Below the pieces are notes generated by a model that was not told where the DNA came from, did no database searches, and was given only the letters and a program-made list of their open reading frames with translations. Made by a program: the position numbers and the translations under genes. A stretch of DNA of 64,000 nucleotides from Spiribacter halobius (GTDB lineage Bacteria; Pseudomonadota; Gammaproteobacteria; Nitrococcales; Nitrococcaceae): positions 1,798,001 through 1,862,000 of the forward strand of contig NZ_CP086615.1 in the NCBI RefSeq assembly GCF_020883455.1, in the 5' to 3' direction. Positions 8,820-17,060 of this stretch are shown piece after piece (position 1 is the stretch's first letter; every line of letters starts with the position of its first letter).

Positions 8820-9269
8820 CTAGCGGACGGTTCGCAGGTGCTGATCGACGCACACCACGCATGCCCCGGCCACAGTGCCCGCCGCGGCATACGGGCAGAG
8901 GAGCAGCCACTCCTCGCCTTCCACGGCGATCACCGAGTAGCGCACGCCGAAGAGGCGGGGGCGGGTGCCAATGACGCTCGCCAGCCCTCGGCGCAGGATT
9001 GTCTGGCGGGACAGGGTTTCGCTGAGGAGCGCGTCGTCGGGCGTGGGCCAGTGGTCGCGGGCGCTGCCGTCGGCGGTCAGCCGGAAGCCGTAGGTGTCGG
9101 GCAGGCGCAGATGGTCGATGCCACTGTCCTCAGGGTCGCTTCGGGCCTGCCACCGGCGCAGCGCGCCGCGCACCGCAGCGTCGCAGACCCGCATGGGTGC
9201 GAGCTCCCGCAGGCCCCGGGCCGCAATCCCGGCGATGGTTCCGGTGAGAAAAGGAGGACGCGCCACCAT
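8820..9269 (-). CDS. Hypothetical protein, 149 aa
   Basis: I do not recognise this protein. It appears soluble, with an Arg-rich first 45 residues, a polar middle (about 50-85) and a hydrophobic C-terminal stretch (GVRYSVIAVEGEEWLLLCPY, then AAAGTVAGACVVCVD) that looks like beta strands. Three cysteines cluster in the last 30 residues. A GGGGTGA ribosome-binding site lies 4 nt before the ATG, and a 66-aa frame ends 3 nt upstream, suggesting a two-gene unit divergent from the histidine kinase gene. Confidence 0.55.
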   Translation of the reverse strand: MVARPPFLTGTIAGIAARGLRELAPMRVCDAAVRGALRRWQARSDPEDSGIDHLRLPDTYGFRLTADGSARDHWPTPDDALLSETLSRQTILRRGLASVIGTRPRLFGVRYSVIAVEGEEWLLLCPYAAAGTVAGACVVCVDQHLRTVR

Positions 9270-9272
9270 GGC

Positions 9273-9473
9273 TCACCCCCCGGCGAAGGGCGGCACGATC
9301 GCCCGTCCCGCGTCGGGCCGGCGCGGACTCGCGGCCACCGGTCCCGACGCCGGCAGCAGCCGCACGGTCGTCCGTGTCAGGTGAATGCTTGGTTGGCGGG
9401 GCACCGGCCGGGTGGGCCGGGGGCTGGGGCAGGGCGCGGATGCAGGGGCCGGTGTTGCGGCGTGTCGCTTCAT
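9273..9473 (-). CDS. Hypothetical proline-rich 66-aa protein
   Basis: A short frame with an AGGGA site about 6 nt before its ATG that ends 3 nt before the next gene. The protein is Pro/Ala/Arg-rich and probably disordered (MKRHAATPAPASAPCPSPRP at the start, PPFAGG at the end). I see no domain. The tight spacing to the 149-aa gene is the main argument that it is real; the skewed composition argues for caution. Confidence 0.35.
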   Translation of the reverse strand: MKRHAATPAPASAPCPSPRPTRPVPRQPSIHLTRTTVRLLPASGPVAASPRRPDAGRAIVPPFAGG

Positions 9474-9707
9474 GATCCGTCCCTGCGGCCAGCAGCGATT
9501 GAGTGGCCCCCAGCATATTCGCGCTCCGGCGCAGCCGGCTTTCAGATTTGTGGGCTCTCCGACTTCCCCGGCCGCCCCGTCGGTGGCGGCCTCTACCGGT
9601 GGCACGATCGTTGAAGATTCCGCAGCGGACCCGCGCCGATACTGCCGGCAAGCGCGCGGGCCATGGTGGGTCCGGGCGCCGGTCGGCCGCCACCTGGAGG
9701 AATCCGA

Positions 9708-10544
9708 ATGGTCGAAGTCCTGGATCCCCAAGCAAAACAGAAGCCTGCGTCGCCGCGTCACAATGGCCACGACCGGTCCGACCCTCTCCCGATGATTCCG
9801 GCCTACGTCGTCGACGGGGCGTCGCGGCAGCCGCAGATGCTCAGCGGTGACACGCTCCGCCGGGCGACCCTGGCGCACGTCGCGCCCGCGGTCATCCACG
9901 AGCTGCGCCAGCCGCTGACGGCGATTCTGTCCAGCGCGGCGGGCTGCGAGCGGCTGCTGGCGCAGGACATCCCGAGCAGGGAGGCCCTCGCCGCGGGTAT
10001 CGGCATGATCCGGCGCAACGCCGAGCGCGCCGTGGGCACCATGCGCTCCCTGCAGCAACTGTTCGTCGAGGGTGGCCTGCAACGGCGCCGTCTGGACCTC
10101 ACAGGCACCCTCGCGGAGACGGCGGCGCAGCTGGCCGACCGTGCGCAGGACCTGGGCGTGCGGCTGGAGCAGGTTCAGTCAGTGGAGGCGCTGTGCGTGG
10201 ACGGGGACGGCATCCTGCTCCGCCAGGCCGTGGTGAACCTGGTGGAGAACGCCCTCCAGGCCGCGGCCAGCGCCGACGGCGAGCCGGCGGTGCAGCTGCG
10301 GGCGGTCGGCGCGGAGCATCGCTGCCTTCGCGTGACCGTGGCCGACTCCGGGTCCGGCGTTCCGCCGGGCTGCGTCAGCCGCATCTTCCAGCCCTTCGTT
10401 ACGAGCCGCAGCGAGGGCATGGGTATCGGCCTGTGGCTCGCGCGGACCATCGCAGAGGCCCACGGCGGCACCATCAGCGTGGGGCGGGACGCGGCCCTGG
10501 GCGGTGCCGCCTTCCATCTGGTGCTGCCCGCGGCAAGGGCCTGA
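9708..10544 (+). CDS. Cytosolic sensor-less histidine kinase
   Basis: 278 residues from the ATG at 9708, which has a strong GGAGGA site about 7 nt upstream. The phosphoacceptor motif is IHELRQPLTAI with His64. The catalytic domain follows: N-box NLVENALQAA (about 176), G1 DSGSGVP, F-box RIFQPFVTSRSEGMG and G2 GIGLWLARTIAEAHGG. The HELRQPL form recalls the FixL/DctB branch (HELNQP). Only about 50 uninformative residues precede the His domain: no PAS, GAF or membrane segment. No response regulator is adjacent. Input must come from a partner protein, or the kinase serves as a phosphorelay module. The neighbouring operon starts 160 nt downstream. Confidence 0.85.
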   Translation: MVEVLDPQAKQKPASPRHNGHDRSDPLPMIPAYVVDGASRQPQMLSGDTLRRATLAHVAPAVIHELRQPLTAILSSAAGCERLLAQDIPSREALAAGIGMIRRNAERAVGTMRSLQQLFVEGGLQRRRLDLTGTLAETAAQLADRAQDLGVRLEQVQSVEALCVDGDGILLRQAVVNLVENALQAAASADGEPAVQLRAVGAEHRCLRVTVADSGSGVPPGCVSRIFQPFVTSRSEGMGIGLWLARTIAEAHGGTISVGRDAALGGAAFHLVLPAARA

Positions 10545-10704
10545 CCGGCCGCCCCAGCCAACGCCCGCAGAAACCTGAAAGACCGCGCCCCGTCGCCGAA
10601 GGATGCTCAATGCCAGTGGAGCGCGGGAGGCCGCGCTCCGCCGGCGCGGCCCCGGCCTCGGCCGGGCCGCGGCGACCAGGCCCTGACACCAGAGGAGACC
10701 CGGC

Positions 10705-11364
10705 ATGGCCCATCCGATGCACGAGCAGCTGAGCCCCCAGAATTGCGCCCTGGCACTGATCGACTTCCAGCCGGCGATGTATCAGGGGGTCTACTCCCAC
10801 GACCGCCTGGCCCTGATGCACAACGTCCAGATTCTGGCGAAGACGGCCCGGCTGTTCGACGTCCCGGTGACCCTGTCCACGGTGGCCCAGGACTCCTTCG
10901 CCGGCCCGTTCATGCCGGAGGTGACCGAGCTCTTTCCGCAGGCCGAGGTGATCGACCGCACCTCGATCAACAGCTGGCTCGACCCGAACTTCCGCCGGGC
11001 GGTGGAGGCCACCGGGCGCAAGCGCATCGTGGTGGCCGGCCTGTGGACGGAGGCGTGCGTGATGTTCCCCACGCTCGAGATGCTCGCGGCCGGCTACCAG
11101 GTGCACGTGCCCGCCGACGCCTGCGGTGACGTCAGCCCGGAGGCCCACGAGCGTGCCGTCCAGCGCCTGGTGCAGGCGGGTGCGGTGCCCATGAACGCGT
11201 TGCAGTTCACCTTCGAGCTGCAGCAGGACTGGGCGCGCCAGGAGACCTACGACGGCGTCATGGAGATCCTCAAGGCGCACACCCCCTACGGCATCCAGGT
11301 GCGGTTCTCGAAGTGGGCGCTCGGTGAGCACGCCAGCGAGGCGGGCGCCGCCGCAGCAGGCTGA
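10705..11364 (+). CDS. Cysteine hydrolase, YcaC-like (isochorismatase superfamily)
   Basis: 219 residues with the alpha/beta isochorismatase-like fold. Asp20 in ALIDFQP and the nucleophile Cys118 in AGLWTEACVMFP are in the expected places, and Arg85 (DRTSINSW) sits where YcaC has its basic catalytic-site residue. These enzymes hydrolyse amide, carbamate or related bonds, but YcaC itself has no settled substrate. The C-terminal tail (about 185-219) is longer than the core fold. It is the first gene of an apparent operon with an amidohydrolase, an MFS exporter and two XapX proteins, implying a joint pathway acting on an N-containing small molecule (inference). An AGAGGAGA site precedes the ATG. 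Confidence 0.88.
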   Translation: MAHPMHEQLSPQNCALALIDFQPAMYQGVYSHDRLALMHNVQILAKTARLFDVPVTLSTVAQDSFAGPFMPEVTELFPQAEVIDRTSINSWLDPNFRRAVEATGRKRIVVAGLWTEACVMFPTLEMLAAGYQVHVPADACGDVSPEAHERAVQRLVQAGAVPMNALQFTFELQQDWARQETYDGVMEILKAHTPYGIQVRFSKWALGEHASEAGAAAAG

Positions 11365-11432
11365 TCCGCCGCCCGTCCCGGGCCGGCGGCGATGCGCCGC
11401 CGGCCGGATCCCGCCAACGCCGGAGGCGCCCC

Positions 11433-13262
11433 ATGGCCGAGCTGATCGCCGTCAACGGCCGCATCACCACCCTGGACCCGGCCCGCCCGGAAGTGACCGC
11501 CCTCGCCGTGCGCGACGGCCGCATCGTCGCCACCGGCGGCGAGGCCGCCTGCCGCGCCGCCCTCGGCCCCGGGCCGACGACCATCGACCTGCGCGGGCGG
11601 CGGGTGATTCCGGGGCTCAACGACAGCCACACGCACCTGATCCGCGGGGGCCTGAGCTACAACCTGGAGCTGCGCTGGGAGAACGAGCCGTCGCTGGCGG
11701 ATGCCCTGCGGGCGCTCCGCGCCCAGGCCGAGCGCACGCCGCCGCCGCAGTGGGTGCGGGTGGTGGGCGGCTGGTCGGAGTTCCAGTTCGCCGAGCGGCG
11801 CATGCCGACCCTGGAGGAGATCAACGCGGCGGCGCCGGAGACGCCGGTGTTCCTCCTGCACCTCTACGCCCGGGCGCTGCTCAACCGCGCGGCGTTGCGC
11901 GCGCTTGGCATCACCCGGGAGACCCCCGACCCGCCCGGCGGCGAGATCCAGCGCGATCGCAGCGGCGAGCCCACCGGCCTGCTCATCGCCAGGCCCTCGG
12001 CGCTGATCCTCTACTCGACGCTGGCCCGCGGGCCCAGGCTCGCGCCGGAGGACCAGGCCAACTCCACCCGGCACTACATGCGCGAGATGAACCGCCTCGG
12101 CATCACCAGCGTCATCGACGCCGGCGGCGGCGGGCAGAGCTACCCCGACGACTACGCCGTCATCCGGCGCCTGCACGAGGCTGGCGAGCTCACCGTGCGC
12201 ATCGCCTACAACCTCTTCGCCCAGAAGCCCGGCGACGAGCTCTCCGACTACGAGCGCTGGGTGGCGATGACCGAGCCCGGCGCCGGCGACGAGTGGCTGC
12301 GCATGAACGGCGCCGGCGAGAACCTGGTGTGGTCCGCGGCGGACTTCGAGAACTTCCTCGAGCCGCGGCCGGATCTCGCCCCGGTGATGGAGTCCGAGCT
12401 CGAGGCGGTGGTCGGCCTGCTCGCCGAGCGGCGCTGGCCGTTCCGCATCCACGCCACCTACGACGAGAGCATCGGGCGTTTCCTCGACGTCTTCGAGCGG
12501 GTGAGCGGCGGCGCGCCGCTGCCGGCGCGCTTCATCATCGACCATGCCGAGACCATCGGCCCACGCAACATCGAGCGCGTGCAGGCCCTCGGCGGCGGCA
12601 TCGCCATCCAGCACCGCATGGCCTTCCAGGGCGAATACTTCGTCGACCGCTATGGCCGCGAGGCCGCGGCCGAGACGCCGCCGGTGGCCCGCATGCTGGC
12701 AAGCGGCCTGCCCCTCGGCGCCGGCACCGACGCCACCCGCGTCGCCTCCTACGACCCGTGGGTGGCGCTCTACTGGCTCACCACCGGACGCACCCTCGGT
12801 GGCCTGCCGCTGTATGGCGAGGAAAAGGTCCTGGGGCGGGAGGCGGCGCTGCGGCTGTGGACCGAGGGCTCGGCCTGGTTCTCGGGCGAGGAGGCGGTCA
12901 AGGGCACCCTTGTCCCCGGGCGTCACGCCGACCTCGCCGTGCTCTCGGCGGACTACCTGTCGGTCCCGCCGGAGGAGATCCGCCACATCACCTCGGTGCT
13001 CACCATGGTGCGCGGTCGCGTCGTGTTCGCGGACGCGGAGTTCTCCAATCTCTCCCCGCCGCTGCCGCCGGCAAGCCCGGATTGGAGCCCGGTCGCGGCC
13101 GGCCCGAGCCCGGCGATGCGGCGGCCTCCGGTCGGCGCCGGCCATGGCTGCGCCTTCCACGGGCACCAGCGGGCCATCGCCTGGAACCGGCCGTTGCCGC
13201 TGGCGGACGAGGTCCGGCATGCCTTCTGGGGCGCGCTCGGCTGCTCCTGCTTCGTGTTCTGA
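11433..13262 (+). CDS. Amidohydrolase, YtcJ-like (metal-dependent)
   Basis: 609 residues. The amidohydrolase barrel shows the metal site GLNDSHTHL with His66 and His68, a later metal-region motif FIIDHAET (about 370) and GAGTDATRVASYDPW with the catalytic Asp near 432; the flanking beta-sandwich is formed by both ends. This is the YtcJ family, which includes N-substituted formamide deformylase. About 90 residues after the sandwich form an extra tail ending WGALGCSCFVF, Cys-rich and probably characteristic of a subfamily. The gene is preceded by CCGGAGGCGCCCC before the ATG. It is followed after 3 nt by the MFS gene. Substrate unknown, probably an amide or formamide. Confidence 0.88.
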   Translation: MAELIAVNGRITTLDPARPEVTALAVRDGRIVATGGEAACRAALGPGPTTIDLRGRRVIPGLNDSHTHLIRGGLSYNLELRWENEPSLADALRALRAQAERTPPPQWVRVVGGWSEFQFAERRMPTLEEINAAAPETPVFLLHLYARALLNRAALRALGITRETPDPPGGEIQRDRSGEPTGLLIARPSALILYSTLARGPRLAPEDQANSTRHYMREMNRLGITSVIDAGGGGQSYPDDYAVIRRLHEAGELTVRIAYNLFAQKPGDELSDYERWVAMTEPGAGDEWLRMNGAGENLVWSAADFENFLEPRPDLAPVMESELEAVVGLLAERRWPFRIHATYDESIGRFLDVFERVSGGAPLPARFIIDHAETIGPRNIERVQALGGGIAIQHRMAFQGEYFVDRYGREAAAETPPVARMLASGLPLGAGTDATRVASYDPWVALYWLTTGRTLGGLPLYGEEKVLGREAALRLWTEGSAWFSGEEAVKGTLVPGRHADLAVLSADYLSVPPEEIRHITSVLTMVRGRVVFADAEFSNLSPPLPPASPDWSPVAAGPSPAMRRPPVGAGHGCAFHGHQRAIAWNRPLPLADEVRHAFWGALGCSCFVF

Positions 13263-13265
13263 GCG

Positions 13266-14900
13266 ATGGCGGTCAGCACCGGAAAGCGGGCGGGATCCGC
13301 CGCGGCCGGGGTGGCGGAATCGGCCTTCGCGCCGCTTCGGCATCTCGCCTTCGCCGTGCTGTGGACCGCCACGGTGGTTTCCAACATCGGCACCTGGATG
13401 CACGAGGTGGCGGCGGGCTGGCTCATGACGAGCCTCAGCCCCTCGCCGATGCTGGTGGCGCTGGTGCAGACCGCGACCACCCTGCCGGTATTCCTGTTCG
13501 CACTGCCCGCAGGCGCGCTGGCCGATATCGTCGACCGGCGACGACTGCTGATCATCGTCCAGACCGGGCTCGCGCTGACCGCCGCGCTGCTCGGCACCCT
13601 GGTGCTGGCCGGGGCGATGACGCCGATGCTGCTGCTGGCCCTCACCTTCGTCATGGGCATGGGTGCGGCGCTGTTGGCCCCCGCCTGGCAGGCCATCGTG
13701 CCCAGGCTGGTGCCCCGGGAGGACCTGCAGTCCGCCGTGGCGCTGAACTCGGTGGGCATCAACGTATCCCGGGCGGTCGGGCCCGCGATCGCCGGAGTGC
13801 TGATCGCGGCGGTGGGCCTCTGGGCGCCGTTCTTCCTCAATGCGCTCTCTTTCCTCTGCGTGATCGCCGCGCTCGTCTGGTGGCGCCCGGCGCCGGCGCC
13901 GCCCCGCTGGCTGCCGCCGGAGCATCTCATCGGCGCATTGCGCACCGGGTTGCGCTATGCGCGGGCGAGCGTGCCACTGCGCGCCACGCTCGCGCGTGCT
14001 CTCGCGTTCTTCGTCTTCGCCAGCGCCTACTGGGCGCTGCTGCCGCTGATCGCCCGGCAGCTGCTCGGTGGCGGCCCGACGCTGTACGGCGGGCTCCTGG
14101 GCGCCGTTGGCGCGGGGGCGGTAGGCGGGGCTCTGCTGTTGCCGCGGCTGCGTGCGCGTCTCGGCGCGGATCGGGTGGTGGCCCTGGGCACGCTGGGCAC
14201 CGCGACCACGCTGCTCGGCTTCGCGCTGCTGCGCGAGCCCTCGGTGGCCGTGGTCATGAGCCTGATCGCCGGCACCTCCTGGATCGCGGTGCTCTCCAGC
14301 CTCAACGTCTCCGCCCAGACCGCGCTGCCCGACTGGGTGCGGGCGCGGGGGCTCGCGCTCTTCGTCACCGTGTTCTTCGGCGCCATGAGTCTGGGCAGCC
14401 TGGTCTGGGGCCAGCTTGCCAGCGTGGCGGGCGTTCCCGCGGCGCTCCTGGCGGCTGCGGCGGGCGCCGTCCTGGCGGTGCCGGTCTCCCTGCGCTGGCG
14501 ATTGGGGCAGGGGGAGTCCATGGACCTCACGCCCTCGCTGCACTGGCCGGCACCCCCCGCAGCGGAGGCGGTGGATGAGGGTCATGGTCCGGTCCTGGTG
14601 ACGGTGGAATATGACATCGAGCCGGTCCGGACCACCGAATTCCTCGCCGCCCTGGAGGGGCTCGCCAGCGAGCGCAGAAGGGACGGCGCCTATGCCTGGG
14701 GCATCTTCGAGGACGTCGCCGTGCCCGGACGCTTCGTGGAGAGCTTCCTGGTGGCGTCGTGGCTCGAGCACCTGCGCCAGCACGAGCGGGTCACACGGGC
14801 GGATGCGGAACTGCAGGCGCGAGTGCGCGCCTTCCATCGCGGACCGGATGGCCCGGTAGTCCGTCACCATCTGGCGCGTTCCCCGGGGGAGAGGCCATGA
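13266..14900 (+). CDS. MFS exporter (MFS_3/EntS type) with C-terminal ferredoxin-like domain
   Basis: 544 residues. Twelve hydrophobic segments span about 25-410, with the MFS loop DIVDRRRLLI between TM2 and TM3. The length and pattern match the transmembrane-secretion-effector MFS group related to the enterobactin exporter EntS. After the last helix, residues about 435-530 form a soluble domain (VLVTVEYDIEPVRTTEFLAAL to SFLVASWLEHLRQHERVT) resembling the antibiotic-biosynthesis-monooxygenase dimeric alpha/beta barrel. This suggests a substrate-binding or regulatory appendix on the cytoplasmic side (inference). It starts 3 nt after the amidohydrolase and overlaps the next gene by ATGA. It probably exports a substrate or product of the operon. 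Confidence 0.88.
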   Translation: MAVSTGKRAGSAAAGVAESAFAPLRHLAFAVLWTATVVSNIGTWMHEVAAGWLMTSLSPSPMLVALVQTATTLPVFLFALPAGALADIVDRRRLLIIVQTGLALTAALLGTLVLAGAMTPMLLLALTFVMGMGAALLAPAWQAIVPRLVPREDLQSAVALNSVGINVSRAVGPAIAGVLIAAVGLWAPFFLNALSFLCVIAALVWWRPAPAPPRWLPPEHLIGALRTGLRYARASVPLRATLARALAFFVFASAYWALLPLIARQLLGGGPTLYGGLLGAVGAGAVGGALLLPRLRARLGADRVVALGTLGTATTLLGFALLREPSVAVVMSLIAGTSWIAVLSSLNVSAQTALPDWVRARGLALFVTVFFGAMSLGSLVWGQLASVAGVPAALLAAAAGAVLAVPVSLRWRLGQGESMDLTPSLHWPAPPAAEAVDEGHGPVLVTVEYDIEPVRTTEFLAALEGLASERRRDGAYAWGIFEDVAVPGRFVESFLVASWLEHLRQHERVTRADAELQARVRAFHRGPDGPVVRHHLARSPGERP

Positions 14901-15148
14901 AGATCGCCATCGGACTGCTGCTCGGGTTCGTCATCGGCGTCGTCTGCCGGTTGTCCGGCGTCCCCCTGCCGGCGCCGCCGGCACTGCTGGGGGCCTTGCT
15001 CGTGCTTGCCATGACCACCGGCTACCTGCTGATGGAGCGCCAGGCGCAGCATCGCGGTGCGCGCCATCGGGAGCACTGCGGGGGACCGACCGGCCTCGCG
15101 GCCGGCCGCCGGGGTGGCGGCGACGCTGCAGGGGAGGAGCCACGATGA
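14897..15148 (+). CDS. XapX-domain small membrane protein (copy 1, 83 aa)
   Basis: 83 residues. The first 50 are the XapX domain: MKIAIGLLLGFVIGVVCRLS, then the motif VPLPAPPALLGALLVLAMTTGY. The two hydrophobic stretches are separated by the diagnostic PxPAPP turn. The tail is basic and Gly-rich with no fold. The family is known only as small hydrophobic proteins of unknown function. The start overlaps the MFS stop (ATGA), and the stop overlaps the second XapX gene in the same way, so three membrane proteins are co-translated. A complex between them is a plausible inference. Confidence 0.82.
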   Translation: MKIAIGLLLGFVIGVVCRLSGVPLPAPPALLGALLVLAMTTGYLLMERQAQHRGARHREHCGGPTGLAAGRRGGGDAAGEEPR

Positions 15149-15318
15149 CGGCGGCGCTCACCGGTATCCTGCTCGGACTCGCAATCGGCGCCGGCTGCCG
15201 CTGGTTCGATATCCCCTTGCCGGCGCCGCCCCGCCTCGTCGGTGCGCTGCTCGTGGTAGCCATGACCCTGGGCTTCCTGGGGACCGACTACGTGCTGACG
15301 CTGACCGCCGCGCGCTAG
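15145..15318 (+). CDS. XapX-domain small membrane protein (copy 2, 57 aa)
   Basis: 57 residues, almost entirely the XapX domain (MTAALTGILLGLAIGAGCRW, then IPLPAPPRLVGALLVVAMTLGF). It aligns along its full length with the preceding protein: CRLSGVPLPAPP in copy 1, CRWFDIPLPAPP in copy 2. The pair probably arose by duplication and may form a heterodimer. It begins inside the stop of copy 1 (ATGA) with GGGGAGGAG upstream, and it is the last gene of the operon. Function unknown. Confidence 0.8.
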   Translation: MTAALTGILLGLAIGAGCRWFDIPLPAPPRLVGALLVVAMTLGFLGTDYVLTLTAAR

Positions 15319-15473
15319 CGGGTGGTGGCCGCCGCCGGTCGCCCCCGGGTGGTCCCCGCTCAATACGCTCGCAGGCCTGAGCGCAGCCGTGAATCGGTGA
15401 GGTATGCGGGCGAGGCGTATGCTGCTCGCGCGGGGCGCTTTCTCCCCACTTTCGACCTGACCGGAGAGACGTC

Positions 15474-17060
15474 ATGAGCGAGGGGCAAGCCGACCGCGTC
15501 GGCGGGATCCATCACGTCACCGCGATCGCCGGCGATCCGGCGCGCAACGTGGCCTTCTACACCGGGGTGCTCGGGCTGCGGCTGGTGAAGCGCACGGTCA
15601 ACTTCGACGACCCCGGCACCTGGCACCTTTACTACGGGGACGGCGCCGGCAGCCCCGGCACCATCCTCACCTTCTTCCCCTACCCGGGGCTGCCCGCCGG
15701 GCGCCACGGCACCGGGCAGGCAGTGGAGGTGGCGTTCTCGGTGCCGGAGGCCGCCTTCGCTTTCTGGCTCGATCGGCTGGTGCGCGAGCGCGTCGACTTC
15801 GACGGCCCGGAGGAGCGCCTCGGGCAGAAACTGGTGCGCTTCCGCGACCCTGACGGGCTGCAGCTCGAGCTGGTGGCAGACCCGCAGGCACCCGACGCCG
15901 CGGGCTGGGACGGCATGCCGGTGGCGCCGGCGCACGCCGTGCGTGGCTTTCACAGTGTCACCCTTTGGCAGCAGGGCTATGAGCGCACCGCCCGGGTGCT
16001 GGAGGAGGCCCTCGGTTATCGGGCGGCCGCGGAGGAGGGTAGCCGCTTCCGCTTCACGGCGCGGGGCGACGCCGCGCCGGGGCGGCTGGTGGATCTGCGC
16101 TGCCTGCCGGACTTCTGGCGCGGCGGCCCGGGTGCGGGCACCGTGCATCACATCGCCTTCCGCGCCGCGGACGATGCCGCCCAGGCGGCGGTCCGCGAGC
16201 GCCTGGTGGCCGCGGGTGTCGACGTCACCCCGGTGCTGGACCGGCGCTACTTCCGCTCCATCTACTTCCGCGAGCCCGGTGGCGTGCTCTTCGAGGTGGC
16301 GACCGACCCGCCGGGCTTCGCCGTGGACGAGCCGCCGGAGCGCCTCGGCACCGAGCTGCAGCTGCCGCCCTGGCTCGAGCCGCGGTGGCAGGCCATCGCC
16401 GGCCGGCTGCCGCCGCTCGAGCGGGGCGCCGGCGAGGCGGACGAGGTCTTCGACTACCGCTTCCTCCCGGCGCGGCCGGAGGGGCCAGGCTTCGCCCTGG
16501 TGCTGCTTCACGGCACCGGCGGTGACGAGCACAGCCTGGTGCCCATCGGCGAGGCCGTGGCCCCCGGCGCCGCGCTGCTGAGCCCGCGGGGGCAGGTGCT
16601 GGAGCAGGGGCAGCCGCGGTTCTTCCGCCGGTTCGCCGAGGGCGTGCTGGACGCCGACGACCTGCGCAGGCGCGCCGGCGAGCTGGCGGCGTTCGTGACC
16701 CGCGCGGCGGTCCGGCACGGCCTCGGGGAGACGCCGCGCATCGCCCTCGGCTATTCCAACGGCGCCAACATCGCCGCCGCGACCCTGCTGCTGCACCCGG
16801 CGGCCTTCGCCGGCGCGGTGCTGCTGCGCCCCATGCAGCTGCCCCTCGGCCAGGACGAGGCGGGCCGGCTCGCGGGGCAACCTCTGCTGATCCTGGCCGG
16901 GCGCCGGGATGCCATCGTCCCCGCCGGCCATCCCGAGGCGCTGCGGGACTTCCTCGTCCGCGCCGGCGCCGAGGTGGAGCTGCGCTGGCTGCCGGGCGGG
17001 CACGGCCTCGCCGAGGAGGAGCTCGCCATCGTCGCCGACTGGCTGCGGGCGCTTTCCTAG
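15474..17060 (+). CDS. MhqO-MhqD fusion: ring-cleaving dioxygenase plus carboxylesterase
   Basis: 528 residues joining two enzymes. Residues about 8-285 are two vicinal-oxygen-chelate modules with metal-ligand candidates in GIHHVTAI, VHHIAF and VLFEVATDPPG, matching hydroquinone-type extradiol dioxygenases (MhqO/LinE-like). Residues about 330-528 are an alpha/beta hydrolase of the phospholipase/carboxylesterase group: oxyanion region LLHGTGGDEHS, nucleophile motif GYSNGAN (Ser near 427), Asp in GRRDAIVP and His in LPGGHGLAEEE. In Bacillus subtilis the two activities are separate genes of mhqNOD, induced by quinones. Fusion implies channelled breakdown of hydroquinones or catechol-like compounds. 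A GGAGAG site precedes the ATG. Its stop codon overlaps that of the convergent RND gene. Confidence 0.88.
   Translation: MSEGQADRVGGIHHVTAIAGDPARNVAFYTGVLGLRLVKRTVNFDDPGTWHLYYGDGAGSPGTILTFFPYPGLPAGRHGTGQAVEVAFSVPEAAFAFWLDRLVRERVDFDGPEERLGQKLVRFRDPDGLQLELVADPQAPDAAGWDGMPVAPAHAVRGFHSVTLWQQGYERTARVLEEALGYRAAAEEGSRFRFTARGDAAPGRLVDLRCLPDFWRGGPGAGTVHHIAFRAADDAAQAAVRERLVAAGVDVTPVLDRRYFRSIYFREPGGVLFEVATDPPGFAVDEPPERLGTELQLPPWLEPRWQAIAGRLPPLERGAGEADEVFDYRFLPARPEGPGFALVLLHGTGGDEHSLVPIGEAVAPGAALLSPRGQVLEQGQPRFFRRFAEGVLDADDLRRRAGELAAFVTRAAVRHGLGETPRIALGYSNGANIAAATLLLHPAAFAGAVLLRPMQLPLGQDEAGRLAGQPLLILAGRRDAIVPAGHPEALRDFLVRAGAEVELRWLPGGHGLAEEELAIVADWLRALS

Noticed and set aside
11286-14870. Very long antisense frame (1194 codons) opposite the amidohydrolase and MFS genes
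   Set aside because: It is rich in His/Arg/Gln/Gly with no recognisable domain, and the opposite strand carries two clear enzymes. Long open antisense frames are expected at this GC content.
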